A stretch of 53,676 nucleotides of DNA from Chloroflexota bacterium (GTDB lineage Bacteria; Chloroflexota; Dehalococcoidia; CAUJGQ01): contig CAUJGQ010000112.1 in the NCBI GenBank assembly GCA_963170165.1, positions 1 through 53,676 on the forward strand, given 5' to 3'. Shown here one piece after another: positions 1 to 10,257 of this stretch; positions within the stretch are counted from its first letter, which is position 1; each line of letters opens with the position of its first letter. The notes under the pieces are model-generated. The model saw only the letters and a list, made by a program, of their open reading frames with translations, was not told the DNA's origin and searched no databases. A program made the translations under genes and the position numbers.

Positions 1-140
1 CCTAAGACCCAGCGGCTGGCCCAAACGATGCCCGGCGGCGGGCGTCCGGCGGGCGAGACCCTAATCGCCGCCTACGCACGTAGCAGATCCTGGGCGGACT
101 CTTTCTGGACGGGGAGTTCGATTCTCCCCCGTCTCCACCA
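1..140 (+). ncRNA. ssrA: tmRNA (SsrA), 3' part only
   Basis: The last part of this stretch has the tRNA-like 3' half of tmRNA: a GGAC segment, a T-arm with loop GTTCGAT between G-rich and C-rich strands (about 108-130), an acceptor strand ending CTCC, and an encoded ACCA at 137-140. A conserved-looking element with ACGCACGTAG precedes it at about 74-83. The 5' acceptor strand and the tag-peptide reading frame normally lie 200-300 bases upstream and are outside the window. tmRNA rescues stalled ribosomes with SmpB. The call rests on the 3' end alone, but that end is characteristic and is followed directly by a strong terminator stem. Confidence 0.8.
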
Positions 141-143
141 CGA

Positions 144-192
144 GCGATGGCGCCACGGTCACCACGGCCGGGCGCCATCGCCGCATTTCCCT
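144..192 (+). terminator. terminator of the tmRNA gene
   Basis: A perfect 11-bp stem pairs GCGATGGCGCC (144-154) with GGCGCCATCGC (171-181) around a 16-nt loop and is followed by a pyrimidine-rich, T-containing tail (182-192). It lies four bases after the tmRNA CCA end, so it most likely terminates ssrA. Confidence 0.7.
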
Positions 193-254
193 TTCAGCCT
201 CCCCGGCGCATCTTCTACCATGGGGTCGCGGCGCACCCGCCGGCGGAGGCAACG

Positions 255-767
255 ATGGACCTGACCACGTACATCCGTGATGTGCCGGACTTCCCGATTC
301 CCGGCGTGCTGTTTCGCGATATCACACCGCTGCTCAACAGCCCGGAAGCATTTGGCCACACGATCCATGAGTTCACCCGGGCCTGCCGTGATGACGGCGT
401 CAGCGCCGTGGTTGGCATCGAGTCGCGCGGCTTCCTGTTCGGCGCGCCGCTGGCGCACACCCTTGGTATCCCGTTTGTGCCCGTGCGCAAGCCCGGCAAG
501 CTGCCCGCTGCCCGGATGTCCATCGAGTACTCGCTGGAGTACGGCACCAACCGGCTGGATATCCATCAGGACGCCCTCACTGCCGGACAGAAGGTCGTGA
601 TCGTCGATGACCTGCTCGCTACCGGGGGCACGGCCCGTGCCGCTGCGAAGCTGGTGGAGATGATCGGTGGCGTGGTGCACTCCTTCCTGTTTGTGATCGA
701 GCTTGAGGCGCTGGGGGGCCGCAAACAACTGGAAGGCTACAACATCAACGTCTTGCTCACCTACTAA
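255..767 (+). CDS. apt: adenine phosphoribosyltransferase
   Basis: A 170-residue type I phosphoribosyltransferase that converts adenine and PRPP to AMP in the cytoplasm. The N-terminal signature [16 protein letters not shown] is typical of Apt, the ESRGF motif follows at about residue 56, and the PRPP-binding loop [14 protein letters not shown] lies at about residues 115-128. Length is normal for the family. The ATG at 255 has a GGAGG five bases upstream (245-249); in-frame upstream codons would run into the tmRNA terminator. It sits just before the SAM-cycle operon, whose MtnP releases adenine, so Apt probably closes that loop. It is not under the SAM riboswitch, which lies downstream. Confidence 0.95.
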   Translation: MDLTTYIRDVPDFPIPGVLFRDITPLLNSPEAFGHTIHEFTRACRDDGVSAVVGIESRGFLFGAPLAHTLGIPFVPVRKPGKLPAARMSIEYSLEYGTNRLDIHQDALTAGQKVVIVDDLLATGGTARAAAKLVEMIGGVVHSFLFVIELEALGGRKQLEGYNINVLLTY

Positions 768-773
768 TCCGCC

Positions 774-802
774 TTGACACCCTGCACCGATCCCCCTACG
801 AT
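774..802 (+). promoter_or_regulatory. sigma-70-type promoter of the SAM-cycle operon
   Basis: A consensus -35 box TTGACA (774-779) is separated by exactly 17 bases from TACGAT (797-802). The predicted transcription start near 809 lies about 20 bases before the riboswitch aptamer, so the spacing fits a riboswitch leader. Confidence 0.8.
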
Positions 803-828
803 CCGATAGAACAAAAGAATACGGGCAG

Positions 829-952
829 ACTCTTATCCAGAGTGGCGGAGGGACAGGCCCTACGAAGCCCGGCAACCGGCCGTAGACGCCCCAGGGCGGC
901 GCGGAAGCGGTGCCAATTCCGACCCCGGCTCGCCCCGGGGGAAGATGAGAGT
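829..952 (+). promoter_or_regulatory. SAM-I (S-box) riboswitch
   Basis: The closing P1 helix is ACTCTTATC (829-837) with GATGAGAGT (944-952). Between them are the S-box core elements: GAGGGACAGGCCC (848-860), GAAGCCCGGCAACCGGC (864-880), and GGTGCCAATTCC (909-920). These match the known SAM-I consensus. Bound SAM is expected to favour the terminator just downstream and switch off mtnA through metK. SAM-I riboswitches normally turn genes off when SAM is abundant; the effect here is inferred. Confidence 0.95.
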
Positions 953-961
953 GGACATTCG

Positions 962-993
962 ACGCTTCCTGCCCCACGCGGAAGCGTTTTTTT
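962..993 (+). terminator. riboswitch-controlled intrinsic terminator
   Basis: A perfect 8-bp stem, ACGCTTCC (962-969) with GGAAGCGT (980-987), has a 10-nt loop and is followed by seven T's (987-993). It lies ten bases past the riboswitch P1 helix and 20 bases before mtnA, so it is the expression platform. It is one of few hairpins in the window with a true U-tract. Confidence 0.92.
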
Positions 994-1012
994 GTGCCCG
1001 TATGAGGTTGCG

Positions 1013-2092
1013 ATGACCGGCCCATCTCCGGCCGCCCGCTCCACCGGCATCGAACCCATCGCCTGGGCAGGAAATCACCTGCGCCTGCTCGACCAGACGC
1101 GCCTGCCGCTGGCCGAGATCTGGATCGACCTGCATGACCACCGCGAGGTAGCCGCAGCCATCCGCGATATGCGCGTACGGGGCGCCCCGGCCATTGGCGT
1201 CGCCGCCGCCTACGGTGTCGTGCTCGCCGCCCAGCAGATCAGCGGCCGGCCGTTTCCCGAATTCCGGGCCGAACTAGAACAGGCGATTTTGCTGCTGGGC
1301 CGCACCCGGCCCACGGCCGTCAATCTCTTCTGGGCGCTGGAGCGGATGCGCACGTCGATGGCCGCCGCGCGCACACCGGACGAGGCGCGGGCGCGGCTGC
1401 TGGCCGAGGCGCTCAGCATCCACACCCAGGACATCGAGGCGAACCGGCGGATGGGCCGCCACGGCCAGGTGCTTATCCCGGACGGCGCTACCGTCCTCAC
1501 CCACTGCAACGCCGGGGCACTGGCAACGGCCGGCTACGGCACCGCCCTCGGCGTGATCCGCGCGGCGCGCGAGGCCGGCAAACACATCGCCGTAGTGGCT
1601 GATGAGACCCGGCCGCTGCTGCAGGGCGCGCGTCTGACTGCCTGGGAACTGGCGCGCGACGGTATCCCCACGACGCTCATCGCAGACACGATGGCCGGCA
1701 GCTTTATGCAGCGCGGTGCCGTCACCTGCTGCATCGTGGGGGCAGACCGCATCGCCGCCAATGGTGACGTCGCCAACAAGATCGGCACCTATCAGGTCGC
1801 CGTGCTGGCCAAAGAGCACAGCATCCCGTTCTACGTCGCCGCGCCGATCAGCACGCTCGACCTGAGCCTCAGCGACGGGAGCCTGATCCCAATCGAGGAA
1901 CGGAGCGCCGGCGAAGTGACGCGGTTTGCCGGCGTGCAGACGGCGCCTGAGGGCGTGAGCATCGCCAATCCGGCCTTTGATATCACACCGGCGCGCTATG
2001 TCACCGCCATCATCACCGAGCGGGGCGTCGCGCGGCCGCCCTATACCAGCAGTCTCCAGGCACTCGCCGCCGGGATGGAGCACCAGCGATGA
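1013..2092 (+). CDS. mtnA: S-methyl-5-thioribose-1-phosphate isomerase
   Basis: A 359-residue eIF2B-like isomerase of methionine salvage, converting 5-methylthioribose-1-phosphate to the ribulose phosphate. Catalytic-region motifs are [10 protein letters not shown], with the expected catalytic Cys at about residue 165, and [18 protein letters not shown], with the catalytic Asp at about 245. RGAPAIG near residue 60 is also typical. The ATG at 1013 is chosen because GAGG lies six bases upstream; the frame stays open further upstream but would include the riboswitch and terminator. It is the first gene of the SAM-riboswitch operon and its stop overlaps the mtnP start (ATGA). The later salvage genes (mtnB, C, D or W, X) are not in this window. 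Confidence 0.96.
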   Translation: MTGPSPAARSTGIEPIAWAGNHLRLLDQTRLPLAEIWIDLHDHREVAAAIRDMRVRGAPAIGVAAAYGVVLAAQQISGRPFPEFRAELEQAILLLGRTRPTAVNLFWALERMRTSMAAARTPDEARARLLAEALSIHTQDIEANRRMGRHGQVLIPDGATVLTHCNAGALATAGYGTALGVIRAAREAGKHIAVVADETRPLLQGARLTAWELARDGIPTTLIADTMAGSFMQRGAVTCCIVGADRIAANGDVANKIGTYQVAVLAKEHSIPFYVAAPISTLDLSLSDGSLIPIEERSAGEVTRFAGVQTAPEGVSIANPAFDITPARYVTAIITERGVARPPYTSSLQALAAGMEHQR

Positions 2093-2979
2093 TCAGTCCC
2101 CGTGCCGCCCTGGCCGTCATCGGCGGTTCCGGCTTCTACCAGATGGAAGGCATCACGGAGGTCGAGGAACTGCGCGTCACCACGCCGTTCGGCGACCCAT
2201 CCGACGTGATTGTGATCGGCACCCTAGAGGGGACGCGCACCGCCTTCCTGCCGCGCCACGGCCGCGGTCACCGGCTGCTGCCCGCCGAGGTGCCGGCGCG
2301 CGCCAACATCTGGGCGCTCAAGTCGCTCGGCATCGGGCACATCATTTCCATTAGTGCCGTCGGCTCGCTACGCGAGGAGCTGGCCCCCGGTCATCTGGTG
2401 TTGCCCGACCAGTTGATTGACCGCACCTGGGGCCGGCCCAGCACGTTCTTCGGACGGGGGTTAGTGGCGCACGTCGGTTTTGCCGAGCCGTTTTGTCCCG
2501 CGCTGCGCGCCGCTGCCGCCGGCTGCGCCCGCGAGGCCGGGGCTACTACCCACTTCGGCGGCACGTACGTCGTGATGGAGGGTCCTGCATTCTCCAGCCG
2601 CGCCGAAAGCGTGCTGCATCGCTCGTGGGGCGCCGACCTGATCGGCATGACCGCGTTGCCGGAAGCCAAGCTCGCCCGCGAGGCCGAGATCTGCTACGCC
2701 ACCGTCGCCTGCGTCACCGACTATGACTGCTGGCACGAGAACGAGGCGCATGTGACGGTGGAGATGGTGATCGCGAATCTGCAGCGCAATGTCGAGACTT
2801 CCAAGCAGCTCGTACGGTTGCTGGCAGGGCGGCTGCCCGCGCGTGACTGCGCCTGTGCCGGCGCACTGGGCTCGGCGATCATGACTGACCCCGCGCTGGT
2901 ACCCATCCCGGTGATTGAAGACCTGGCCCCGATTGTCGGTCGCTACCTGAGCCCGCGACAGGAGATCGCCCGCGGCTGA
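2089..2979 (+). CDS. mtnP: S-methyl-5'-thioadenosine phosphorylase
   Basis: A 296-residue purine-nucleoside-phosphorylase-family enzyme that splits methylthioadenosine, a by-product of polyamine and homoserine-lactone-type reactions, into adenine and methylthioribose-1-phosphate. Family features are IGGSGFY at the N-terminus, FLPRHGRGH at about residue 54, the phosphate-site motif SAVGSL at about 88, and [11 protein letters not shown] at about 166 followed by [15 protein letters not shown]. Translation is coupled to mtnA by a 4-base overlap. Its product adenine is the substrate of Apt encoded at 255-767, and its sugar phosphate feeds MtnA. A few archaeal-type members also accept inosine or adenosine; the sequence alone does not exclude that. 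Confidence 0.95.
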   Translation: MISPRAALAVIGGSGFYQMEGITEVEELRVTTPFGDPSDVIVIGTLEGTRTAFLPRHGRGHRLLPAEVPARANIWALKSLGIGHIISISAVGSLREELAPGHLVLPDQLIDRTWGRPSTFFGRGLVAHVGFAEPFCPALRAAAAGCAREAGATTHFGGTYVVMEGPAFSSRAESVLHRSWGADLIGMTALPEAKLAREAEICYATVACVTDYDCWHENEAHVTVEMVIANLQRNVETSKQLVRLLAGRLPARDCACAGALGSAIMTDPALVPIPVIEDLAPIVGRYLSPRQEIARG

Positions 2980-3041
2980 GCAGCAGCAAGATTGACGGCA
3001 GGCGGCAGACGTGCCGCGACCGGGCCGTCTTGGAGCAGTTC

Positions 3042-3968
3042 ATGGCACAACCAATTCTGGTCGTTGGCAGTGTCGCCTTTGATGACCTGGAAACCCCATT
3101 TGGCAAGGCGGCGCGCGTCTTGGGCGGATCGGCTTCGTACTTCGCCGCCGCCGCCAGCCTGTACGCCCCGATCCGGCTGGTCGCGGTCGTTGGTAACGAC
3201 TTCCCGATGGCGCAGTATGATTTCCTCCGCGCCCGGGGGGTGGACCTGCGCGGCCTGCAGGTTGCGGATGGCGAGACGTTTAGCTGGGGTGGTCGCTACG
3301 ACTACGACCTCAACCGCACAGAGACGCTGTTCACCAACCTGGGCGTGTTTGCGGACTTCCATCCTTCGCTACCGGAGGACTACACCGAAAGCCCGTTTGT
3401 GTTCTGCGCCAACATCCATCCTGCCCTCCAACGTGAGGTGATCGGCAAGGTCCGTGGCCGCCGGCTGACCATGCTGGATAGCATGAACCTCTGGATTAAC
3501 ACCGCCCGCAAGGATTTAGTGGAAGCGATTCAACTGGTTGACCTGGTCAGTATCAACGAGGCCGAAGTGCGGATGTTTGCCGCCACGAGTTCCGTAGTGA
3601 CAGGGGCGCAGCGCATCCTGGCGGCGGGGCCCAAGGGCATCCTGGTGAAAAAGGGCGAGTACGGCGCGGTGATGTTCACCGGCGACGAGTACTTTGTAGC
3701 GCCCGCCTATCCGCTGGAGGAGGTCAAAGACCCCACCGGCGCGGGCGACAGCTTCGCCGGTGGTTTCATGGGCTTCCTCGCGCAGTACGAAGGGACGATC
3801 ACGCCGGCGGTGCTGCACAAGGCAGTGATCCACGGCAGCGCCGTTGCCAGCTTCACCGTGGAGCAGTTCGGCTTGGAGCGGCTCAAGCATCTGACGCGCG
3901 CCGATGTGGAACGGCGCTACCAGGAATTCATTCGCTTCACCCACTTTGAGACGGAACATATCGAGTAA
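3042..3968 (+). CDS. PfkB-family sugar/nucleoside kinase, candidate adenosine kinase
   Basis: A 308-residue ribokinase-fold kinase. The N-terminal glycine-rich substrate region contains GGSASYFAAAA (about residues 28-38), the middle contains INEAE (NxxE metal motif) at about 173, and the C-terminal anion-hole/base motif is DPTGAGDSFAGGF at about 231-243, with the catalytic Asp in GAGD. ATG at 3042 has GGAG at 3032-3035; a TTG four codons earlier is the alternative. The family phosphorylates sugars, nucleosides or vitamins and its substrate cannot be read from the sequence. Here it sits between mtnP and ahcY, which yields adenosine, so adenosine or a methylthioribose derivative is a reasonable inferred substrate. 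Confidence 0.85.
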   Translation: MAQPILVVGSVAFDDLETPFGKAARVLGGSASYFAAAASLYAPIRLVAVVGNDFPMAQYDFLRARGVDLRGLQVADGETFSWGGRYDYDLNRTETLFTNLGVFADFHPSLPEDYTESPFVFCANIHPALQREVIGKVRGRRLTMLDSMNLWINTARKDLVEAIQLVDLVSINEAEVRMFAATSSVVTGAQRILAAGPKGILVKKGEYGAVMFTGDEYFVAPAYPLEEVKDPTGAGDSFAGGFMGFLAQYEGTITPAVLHKAVIHGSAVASFTVEQFGLERLKHLTRADVERRYQEFIRFTHFETEHIE

Positions 3969-3987
3969 CAGAAAGGCGGGCGAGCGG

Positions 3988-4914
3988 GTGGCCGGCAGGG
4001 TAGACGCGGGCGGTGCGACGGCAACGCGGGTCGTGAGGTACCACATCCGCGAGCTCCATCATGCCGAGGAGATTCGCCCGCGGCTGGAGGAGCAGCGCGC
4101 CTATGCCGCCTACGCTATCGGCCAGCTTGGCCCGCGCCTGTTCAACCTGGTGCGCTGCTGGGAGGCGCAGGGTCCGGACGGCGATGCGCTGGCGCTTTTT
4201 TCTCGCGGGGGGCTGGGAGATGCGCTGTTCCTATCCGGTGAGCCCGGCGCGTTGGCGGCGCTGCTCACCATCCACCAGGGTCCGCGCACCAACTTCGCCA
4301 CCTGCCGCGAGGCACATCTCCCGGTCGTGGAGCGGTTTTACCGGGTGACCAGCGGCAAACCGATGTTGCGTATGGCAGTGGATGCCGCCGCCTTTTTGCC
4401 CGCGCCGGCACCCGACCTGCCAGCGGTGCACACCCGCCGGGTGACCGGCAGAGACGCACGGGAGGTCAACCGGCTGTACAACAGCGAGGGCCAGCCAACC
4501 TATTACAGCCAGGGCCATATTGACCAGGGCATGTACCACGGCGTGTTTGAGGGCCGGCGGCTGGTGGCGGTAGCGGGCACCCATGTCATCTCCCCAGAAG
4601 AGGGCGTGGCGGTGGTCGGCAATGTTTTCACCGACCCGGAGCGGCGGGGGCTCGGCTACGGCACCCTTGCGACCAGTGCCACCACCGCCGCGCTGCTGCG
4701 CCGCTGCCGCGACGTGGCGCTAACGGTGGATCCGCTCAACACGCCGGCCGTCCGTGCCTATGTGCGGCTGGGCTACCGTGAGGAATCCCGCCTGGTCGAG
4801 TCGCAGATCACGCGGCGCACCCTGTTCGGCTTCCGCCCGTTTCTGGCGGCGCGGTTGGCGAGCTGGCGCGGGCGAGGTAACGGCGACGATTGCGAAGTAG
4901 TGATCCGGCACTGA
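3988..4914 (+). CDS. GNAT-family N-acetyltransferase
   Basis: A 308-residue protein with a C-terminal GNAT domain. The acetyl-CoA pyrophosphate loop is PERRGLGYGTLAT at about residues 214-226, preceded by the beta-4 strand VVGNVFTD and followed by LNTPAVRAYVRLGY at about 251-264. The first 150 residues form a divergent region rich in Ala and Arg, perhaps a degenerate second GNAT repeat. GTG at 3988 is preferred because AAAGG lies about 11 bases upstream and because earlier starts run into pfkB. It lies inside the SAM-cycle operon between pfkB and ahcY. No member of the known SAM cycle is a GNAT enzyme, so its target is unknown. Confidence 0.8.
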   Translation: MAGRVDAGGATATRVVRYHIRELHHAEEIRPRLEEQRAYAAYAIGQLGPRLFNLVRCWEAQGPDGDALALFSRGGLGDALFLSGEPGALAALLTIHQGPRTNFATCREAHLPVVERFYRVTSGKPMLRMAVDAAAFLPAPAPDLPAVHTRRVTGRDAREVNRLYNSEGQPTYYSQGHIDQGMYHGVFEGRRLVAVAGTHVISPEEGVAVVGNVFTDPERRGLGYGTLATSATTAALLRRCRDVALTVDPLNTPAVRAYVRLGYREESRLVESQITRRTLFGFRPFLAARLASWRGRGNGDDCEVVIRH

Positions 4915-4932
4915 GCAGGCGCCGGTCTGTAA

Positions 4933-6222
<1,290 letters not shown>

Positions 6223-6294
6223 GGACAGACGCTCAGCTTGCAGCGCGCCGGCTGACCGCCGGCCGCTGATGACTGAATAAGGAGCGATGCCAGC

Positions 6295-7521
6295 GTGACC
6301 ACAACGTTTATGACCTCGCCGGCCCTCTTTCTCACCTCGGAGTCGGTGACCGAGGGACACCCGGACAAGATGTGCGACCAGATCTCCGATGCGATTCTCG
6401 ACGCGATCATCGCTCAGGATCCGTCGGCACACGTTGCCTGCGAGACCGCGGTCACCACCGGCCTCGTCGTGGTGATGGGCGAGATCACCACCAGCGCCTG
6501 GGTGGATGTGCCTCGGATCGTGCGCGAGACCATCGAGCAAATCGGCTATATCGACGCCGCCTACGGCTTTGACTTCCACACCTGCGGCGTCTCGGTCTCC
6601 ATCAAAGAGCAGAGCCAGGATATCGCCGAAGGTGTCGATCACTCCCTGGAGGCGCGCGAGCGCCACGGCGAGGTGGATGAGGCCGAGCTGCAGGGCGCGG
6701 GTGACCAGGGCATGATGATGGGTTTTGCCTGCAACGAAACTCCGGAGTACATGCCGCTCACCATCGCGCTGGCACACCGGCTGTGCCGGCGGCTGGCCGA
6801 GGTCCGTAAAGACGGCACGCTGCCCTGGCTACGCCCGGACGGCAAGAGCCAGGTGACGGTCGAGTACGCGCATGGCAAGCCCCAGCGCATCGATGCGGTC
6901 GTCATCTCCACCCAGCATGCCCCAGAGATGACCACGTCCGACATCCAAGACGCGCTGCTCACGCATGTCATCCGCCCCGTCGTTCCGGCAGAGCTGCTGG
7001 ACCGCAAGACGCACTACTACATCAACCCTTCCGGCCGGTTTGTCATCGGCGGTCCGATGGGTGATGCGGGGCTCACTGGTCGCAAGATCATCGTCGACAC
7101 CTACGGCGGCATCGGCCGTCACGGCGGCGGCGCCTTCTCCGGCAAGGACCCCTCAAAGGTGGACCGCTCCGCCGCCTACGCTGCCCGCTACGTCGCCAAG
7201 AATATCGTGGCGGCCGGTCTGGCCGAGCGTTGCGAAGTTCAGGTCAGCTACGCGATCGGCATGGCCAAACCCACCAGCCTCGCCGTCGAGACGTTCGGCA
7301 CCGGCCGTATCTCCGACGACGCCATCGTTGACCTGATCAACCGTCACTTCGACCTGCGCCCGCGGGCAATCATCAACACGCTCGAGCTGCTGCGGCCTAT
7401 CTACAAGCAGACCGCGGCATACGGCCACTTCGGCCGCACCGACATCGAACTGCCGTGGGAGCGGCTGGACAAGGTCGAGGCCCTACGCACCGACGCCGGC
7501 ATCCACGAGGCGGCGCACTAA
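6295..7521 (+). CDS. metK: S-adenosylmethionine synthetase
   Basis: A 408-residue methionine adenosyltransferase that makes SAM from methionine and ATP. Diagnostic motifs are [20 protein letters not shown] near the N-terminus, the hexapeptide GAGDQG followed by MMMGFA at about residues 139-150, and [16 protein letters not shown] at about 275. The GTG at 6295 has GGAG ten bases upstream; an in-frame ATG at 6310 is an alternative. An ATG at 6287 opens only a three-codon frame whose TGA overlaps the GTG. It is the last gene of the SAM operon and the one whose product is sensed by the leader riboswitch. Confidence 0.97.
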   Translation: MTTTFMTSPALFLTSESVTEGHPDKMCDQISDAILDAIIAQDPSAHVACETAVTTGLVVVMGEITTSAWVDVPRIVRETIEQIGYIDAAYGFDFHTCGVSVSIKEQSQDIAEGVDHSLEARERHGEVDEAELQGAGDQGMMMGFACNETPEYMPLTIALAHRLCRRLAEVRKDGTLPWLRPDGKSQVTVEYAHGKPQRIDAVVISTQHAPEMTTSDIQDALLTHVIRPVVPAELLDRKTHYYINPSGRFVIGGPMGDAGLTGRKIIVDTYGGIGRHGGGAFSGKDPSKVDRSAAYAARYVAKNIVAAGLAERCEVQVSYAIGMAKPTSLAVETFGTGRISDDAIVDLINRHFDLRPRAIINTLELLRPIYKQTAAYGHFGRTDIELPWERLDKVEALRTDAGIHEAAH

Positions 7522-7523
7522 CG

Positions 7524-7559
7524 ATCGCGCCGCGGCACCGTGGCGGGGGACGGCGCGAT
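7524..7559 (+). terminator. stem-loop after metK, probable terminator
   Basis: ATCGCGCCG (7524-7532) pairs perfectly with CGGCGCGAT (7551-7559) around an 18-nt loop, starting three bases after the metK stop. No real T-run follows. Comparable U-less stem-loops recur at gene ends throughout this window. Confidence 0.5.
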
Positions 7560-7636
7560 TGCCGCTCCCCGTCTTGTCATTTCTCCCGTCATGGCGGCCG
7601 CGGTACGATGGTGCATCGACACGGGAGGTGATACGC

Positions 7637-9076
7637 ATGGCAGCGCGGACCGGGGCGGCGTATCTGGCGGGACTGCGCGATAGCCGTGAGGTGTGGCTCA
7701 ACGGCGTGCGGGTCACCGATGTCACGGCACACCCATCGCTGGCCGCTGCCGCCCGCTCCATCGCTGGCCTGTACGATCTCCAGCTCGAAGCCGGAGGCGT
7801 CTGCCTGGCGGCCGACCCCGTAACCGGCGAACTGGTCAACATCAGCCTGATTACCCCCCGCTCGCGCTTCGATCTGCATCGCCGCCATGTCGCGCTCGAA
7901 CGGCTGGCGCGCTACAGCGCCGGCCTGCTTGGCCGCAGTCCGGATTACGTCAACGTCACGCTGGCAGGCTTTGCCGGGCAGCGGCAGCTGTGGGCGGCCA
8001 ACGGCAACGAACAAGGCGCGGCGAACCTGGTCGCCTTCCACCGCGAGGTGCAAAGCCGGGACCTGGCCCTGACGCACGCCATTATTCACCCCGTCGTCGA
8101 TCGGGCCATGCCGGAGCACCTGGCCGGCGGCGGCGAGGTGGTGTTGCACAAGGCCGGCGAGACCGCGGACGGGATAATCGTGCGCGGCGCGCGGGCACTG
8201 GCCACGCTGGCGCCGTTTGCCGATGAGATGTTTGTCTATCCCGGCCAGCCGCTACCCAAAGACGCTACCTCCTATGCGCTTGCCTTCTCGATTCCGATGT
8301 CCACACCCGGGCTGCGCATCCTGTGCCGCGACAGCTTCGCCGCCGCCGGCAGCATCAGTGACCATCCCTTCTCCGGTCGCTTCGATGAGCAGGACGCGGT
8401 GGTGATTTTCGATGACGTGGTGGTGCCGCGCCACCGCGTGTTCCTCGATGGCGAGCCAGAGATCTACAACAAGGTGATGGCATCCGGCTGGGCGGCAAAC
8501 ATCATGCAGCAAACCAGCATCCGCGCCCAGGTGAAGCTCCAGTTCGCCTACGAGCTCGCGACGCGCATGGTGCAGGTGGTCAATGGTGGCAATCCCGCGA
8601 CGAATGAGATGCTGGGGGAGCTGTGGAGCTACCACGAGTTGACGCGGGCGGCCGTGGTTGCCGCCGAAGCTGAAGCGCGCGACTATGGTGACGGCGTGTG
8701 GTTCCCGGATGAGCGCCCCTTCCGTGCCCTGCGGCCGGCGCTGCCGAGGTGGTTCCCGCGCGTCAACGAGATTATCACGCTGCTGGGCTCACACAACCTG
8801 CTGGCCACGCCGCACAGCGCAGAGCTGGCCCATCCCGACCTGCGCCCGCTGATTGACCGTTACTACCAGGGCGCCGGGAACGTGAGCGCGGCGGAGCGCA
8901 TCCGCGTCTTCCGCGCGGCCTGGGACTTTTCCGGCACGGGCATGGCCGGACGCAATGAGCTGTACGAGCGCTTCTACCTGGCGTCCGCCGCACGCATGTA
9001 CCAGGTCGCCCACGCCAGCGCTCAGCGTGATGGCAATTGGGACCTGTTTGATTCGGTCATACCTCCTGCCAGCTAG
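7637..9076 (+). CDS. HpaB-family flavin-dependent hydroxylase (4-hydroxyphenylacetate 3-monooxygenase-like)
   Basis: A 479-residue protein of the HpaB/PvcC/4-hydroxybutyryl-CoA dehydratase fold. Recognisable regions are the N-terminal YLAGLRDSREVWLNGVRV, a mid-protein FAIS-type strand AFSIPMSTPGLRILCRDSF at about residue 218, DEQDAVVIFDDVVVPRHRVF at about 250, and HNLLATPHSAELAHPDLRP at about 387. Family members use FADH2 from a separate reductase to ortho-hydroxylate phenols; no reductase gene (hpaC) lies nearby. ATG at 7637 follows GGGAGGTG with six bases spacing. The exact substrate is not evident. It appears to be a single-gene unit with its own RBS after the metK stem-loop. Confidence 0.85.
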   Translation: MAARTGAAYLAGLRDSREVWLNGVRVTDVTAHPSLAAAARSIAGLYDLQLEAGGVCLAADPVTGELVNISLITPRSRFDLHRRHVALERLARYSAGLLGRSPDYVNVTLAGFAGQRQLWAANGNEQGAANLVAFHREVQSRDLALTHAIIHPVVDRAMPEHLAGGGEVVLHKAGETADGIIVRGARALATLAPFADEMFVYPGQPLPKDATSYALAFSIPMSTPGLRILCRDSFAAAGSISDHPFSGRFDEQDAVVIFDDVVVPRHRVFLDGEPEIYNKVMASGWAANIMQQTSIRAQVKLQFAYELATRMVQVVNGGNPATNEMLGELWSYHELTRAAVVAAEAEARDYGDGVWFPDERPFRALRPALPRWFPRVNEIITLLGSHNLLATPHSAELAHPDLRPLIDRYYQGAGNVSAAERIRVFRAAWDFSGTGMAGRNELYERFYLASAARMYQVAHASAQRDGNWDLFDSVIPPAS

Positions 9077-9158
9077 CACATCAGCGAATCCAACCGGCAT
9101 ACTCCGGCGTAGGGGATGAAGGGATGATCTCCCACCCGAATCTGCGGATGGTGGATGC

Positions 9159-10202
9159 ATGGCGCACATGAACGACATTCAGAAGTACTTCATCGAGGAG
9201 TTTATTGAGGATTTCCAGGCGCAGCGCATGGGTCGCCGGGAGCTGGTGCGGCGGGCGGTACTGACGATGGGCGGCGTGGCCACCGCTGCCGCGGCACTGC
9301 GCCAGAGCACCCGGGCGCTGGCGGCCGCGCCTGCCTACGTCTCCATCGCCGGCGCCCGCCCCGGCAACATGTCGGAGCCCGAACAGCAGCAGGGCCGCAC
9401 GGCCGGCACCCTCCCCCCGGCCGAGCGCACCACCGACCACGTTGTCAGCCCTGATGATCCCGCAATCAGCGCCGCGATGGTGAGCTTTCCCGGTCCGGTG
9501 GGGACGGTGCGCGGGTATCTGGCCCGGCCCGCCGCGGCGGGCAGCTATCCTGCGGTCGTCGTCATTCACGAGAACCGCGGTCTGTATGAGCCCAATATGG
9601 ACATTGCCCGCCGCTTCGCCAAGCTTGGCTTCGTGGCGCTGGCGGTGGACTTGCTGTCCCGCGCCGGCGGCACCGAGCAGTTCGCTTCGGACCCGCAGGC
9701 GGCCGGCGGCGCCCTGGGCCAGCTCGGCGGCGATGCTCCTGCAGCGGATGCCCTCGCGGCGGTGACCTATCTCAAGGCGCACCCGTCGGTGAACGGCAAC
9801 ATCGGCGCGACCGGCTACTGCTTCGGTGGGGGCGTGGTGTGGCGGATGGGTATGCGTGGCGGTGCGGACCTCAAAGCGATCGTGCCCCACTACGGTCCGC
9901 CGCCACCGGTGGACGAGGTGCCCAACCTCCGCGCCGCAGCACTGGGCGTGTACGCCGAACTGGACACCCGCATCAACAGCCAGTCCGAGAGCCTGGCGGA
10001 GGCGCTCCGCGCCGCCGGCAAGACCTGGGAATTCTGGACGGCGCCGGCTGCCAATCACGCCTTCTTCAACAACACCGGCCAGAGCTACAACCCTGAGGGC
10101 GCCCGCGAAGCCTGGCAGCGAACCATCGCCTGGTTTGACCGCTTCCTGGTCACCACCCCTCGCAGCCTGCCCGCCACCGGCGACGGCAGCCTCGAGGGAT
10201 AA
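9159..10202 (+). CDS. dienelactone hydrolase-family protein with Tat-like signal
   Basis: A 347-residue alpha/beta-hydrolase. The N-terminus carries MGRRELVRRAVLTMGG followed by an alanine-rich hydrophobic stretch ending near residue 53, which looks like a twin-arginine export signal, so the enzyme is probably exported. The DLH catalytic set is visible: IHENRG (the Glu that activates the nucleophile) at about 130, GYCFGGGVV with the nucleophilic Cys at about 221, an Asp in YAELDTRI at about 269, and NHAFFN with the His at about 301. Members hydrolyse dienelactone or other esters. ATG at 9159 or 9168 may start the protein. It is convergent with the ABC operon. Confidence 0.85.
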   Translation: MAHMNDIQKYFIEEFIEDFQAQRMGRRELVRRAVLTMGGVATAAAALRQSTRALAAAPAYVSIAGARPGNMSEPEQQQGRTAGTLPPAERTTDHVVSPDDPAISAAMVSFPGPVGTVRGYLARPAAAGSYPAVVVIHENRGLYEPNMDIARRFAKLGFVALAVDLLSRAGGTEQFASDPQAAGGALGQLGGDAPAADALAAVTYLKAHPSVNGNIGATGYCFGGGVVWRMGMRGGADLKAIVPHYGPPPPVDEVPNLRAAALGVYAELDTRINSQSESLAEALRAAGKTWEFWTAPAANHAFFNNTGQSYNPEGAREAWQRTIAWFDRFLVTTPRSLPATGDGSLEG

Positions 10203-10204
10203 CG

Positions 10205-10243
10205 GCTGACGGCGTCATACGTGAGCAGTGATGCGCCGTCAGC
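10205..10243. terminator. bidirectional stem-loop between convergent genes
   Basis: GCTGACGGCG (10205-10214) pairs perfectly with CGCCGTCAGC (10234-10243). It sits exactly in the gap between the dienelactone hydrolase gene (+) and the ABC ATPase gene (-), so it may terminate both. There is no T-tract on either side. Confidence 0.55.
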
Positions 10244-10257
10244 AGCCCCGCCACGCG

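Noticed and set aside
842-1012. N-terminal extension of MtnA through the riboswitch
   Set aside because: The frame is open, but it is riboswitch and terminator sequence; the ATG at 1013 has its own RBS and matches family length.
159-1025. 288-residue minus-strand frame across apt and the SAM riboswitch
   Set aside because: It is antisense to apt and to a clear riboswitch, has no ribosome site and no recognisable protein sequence.
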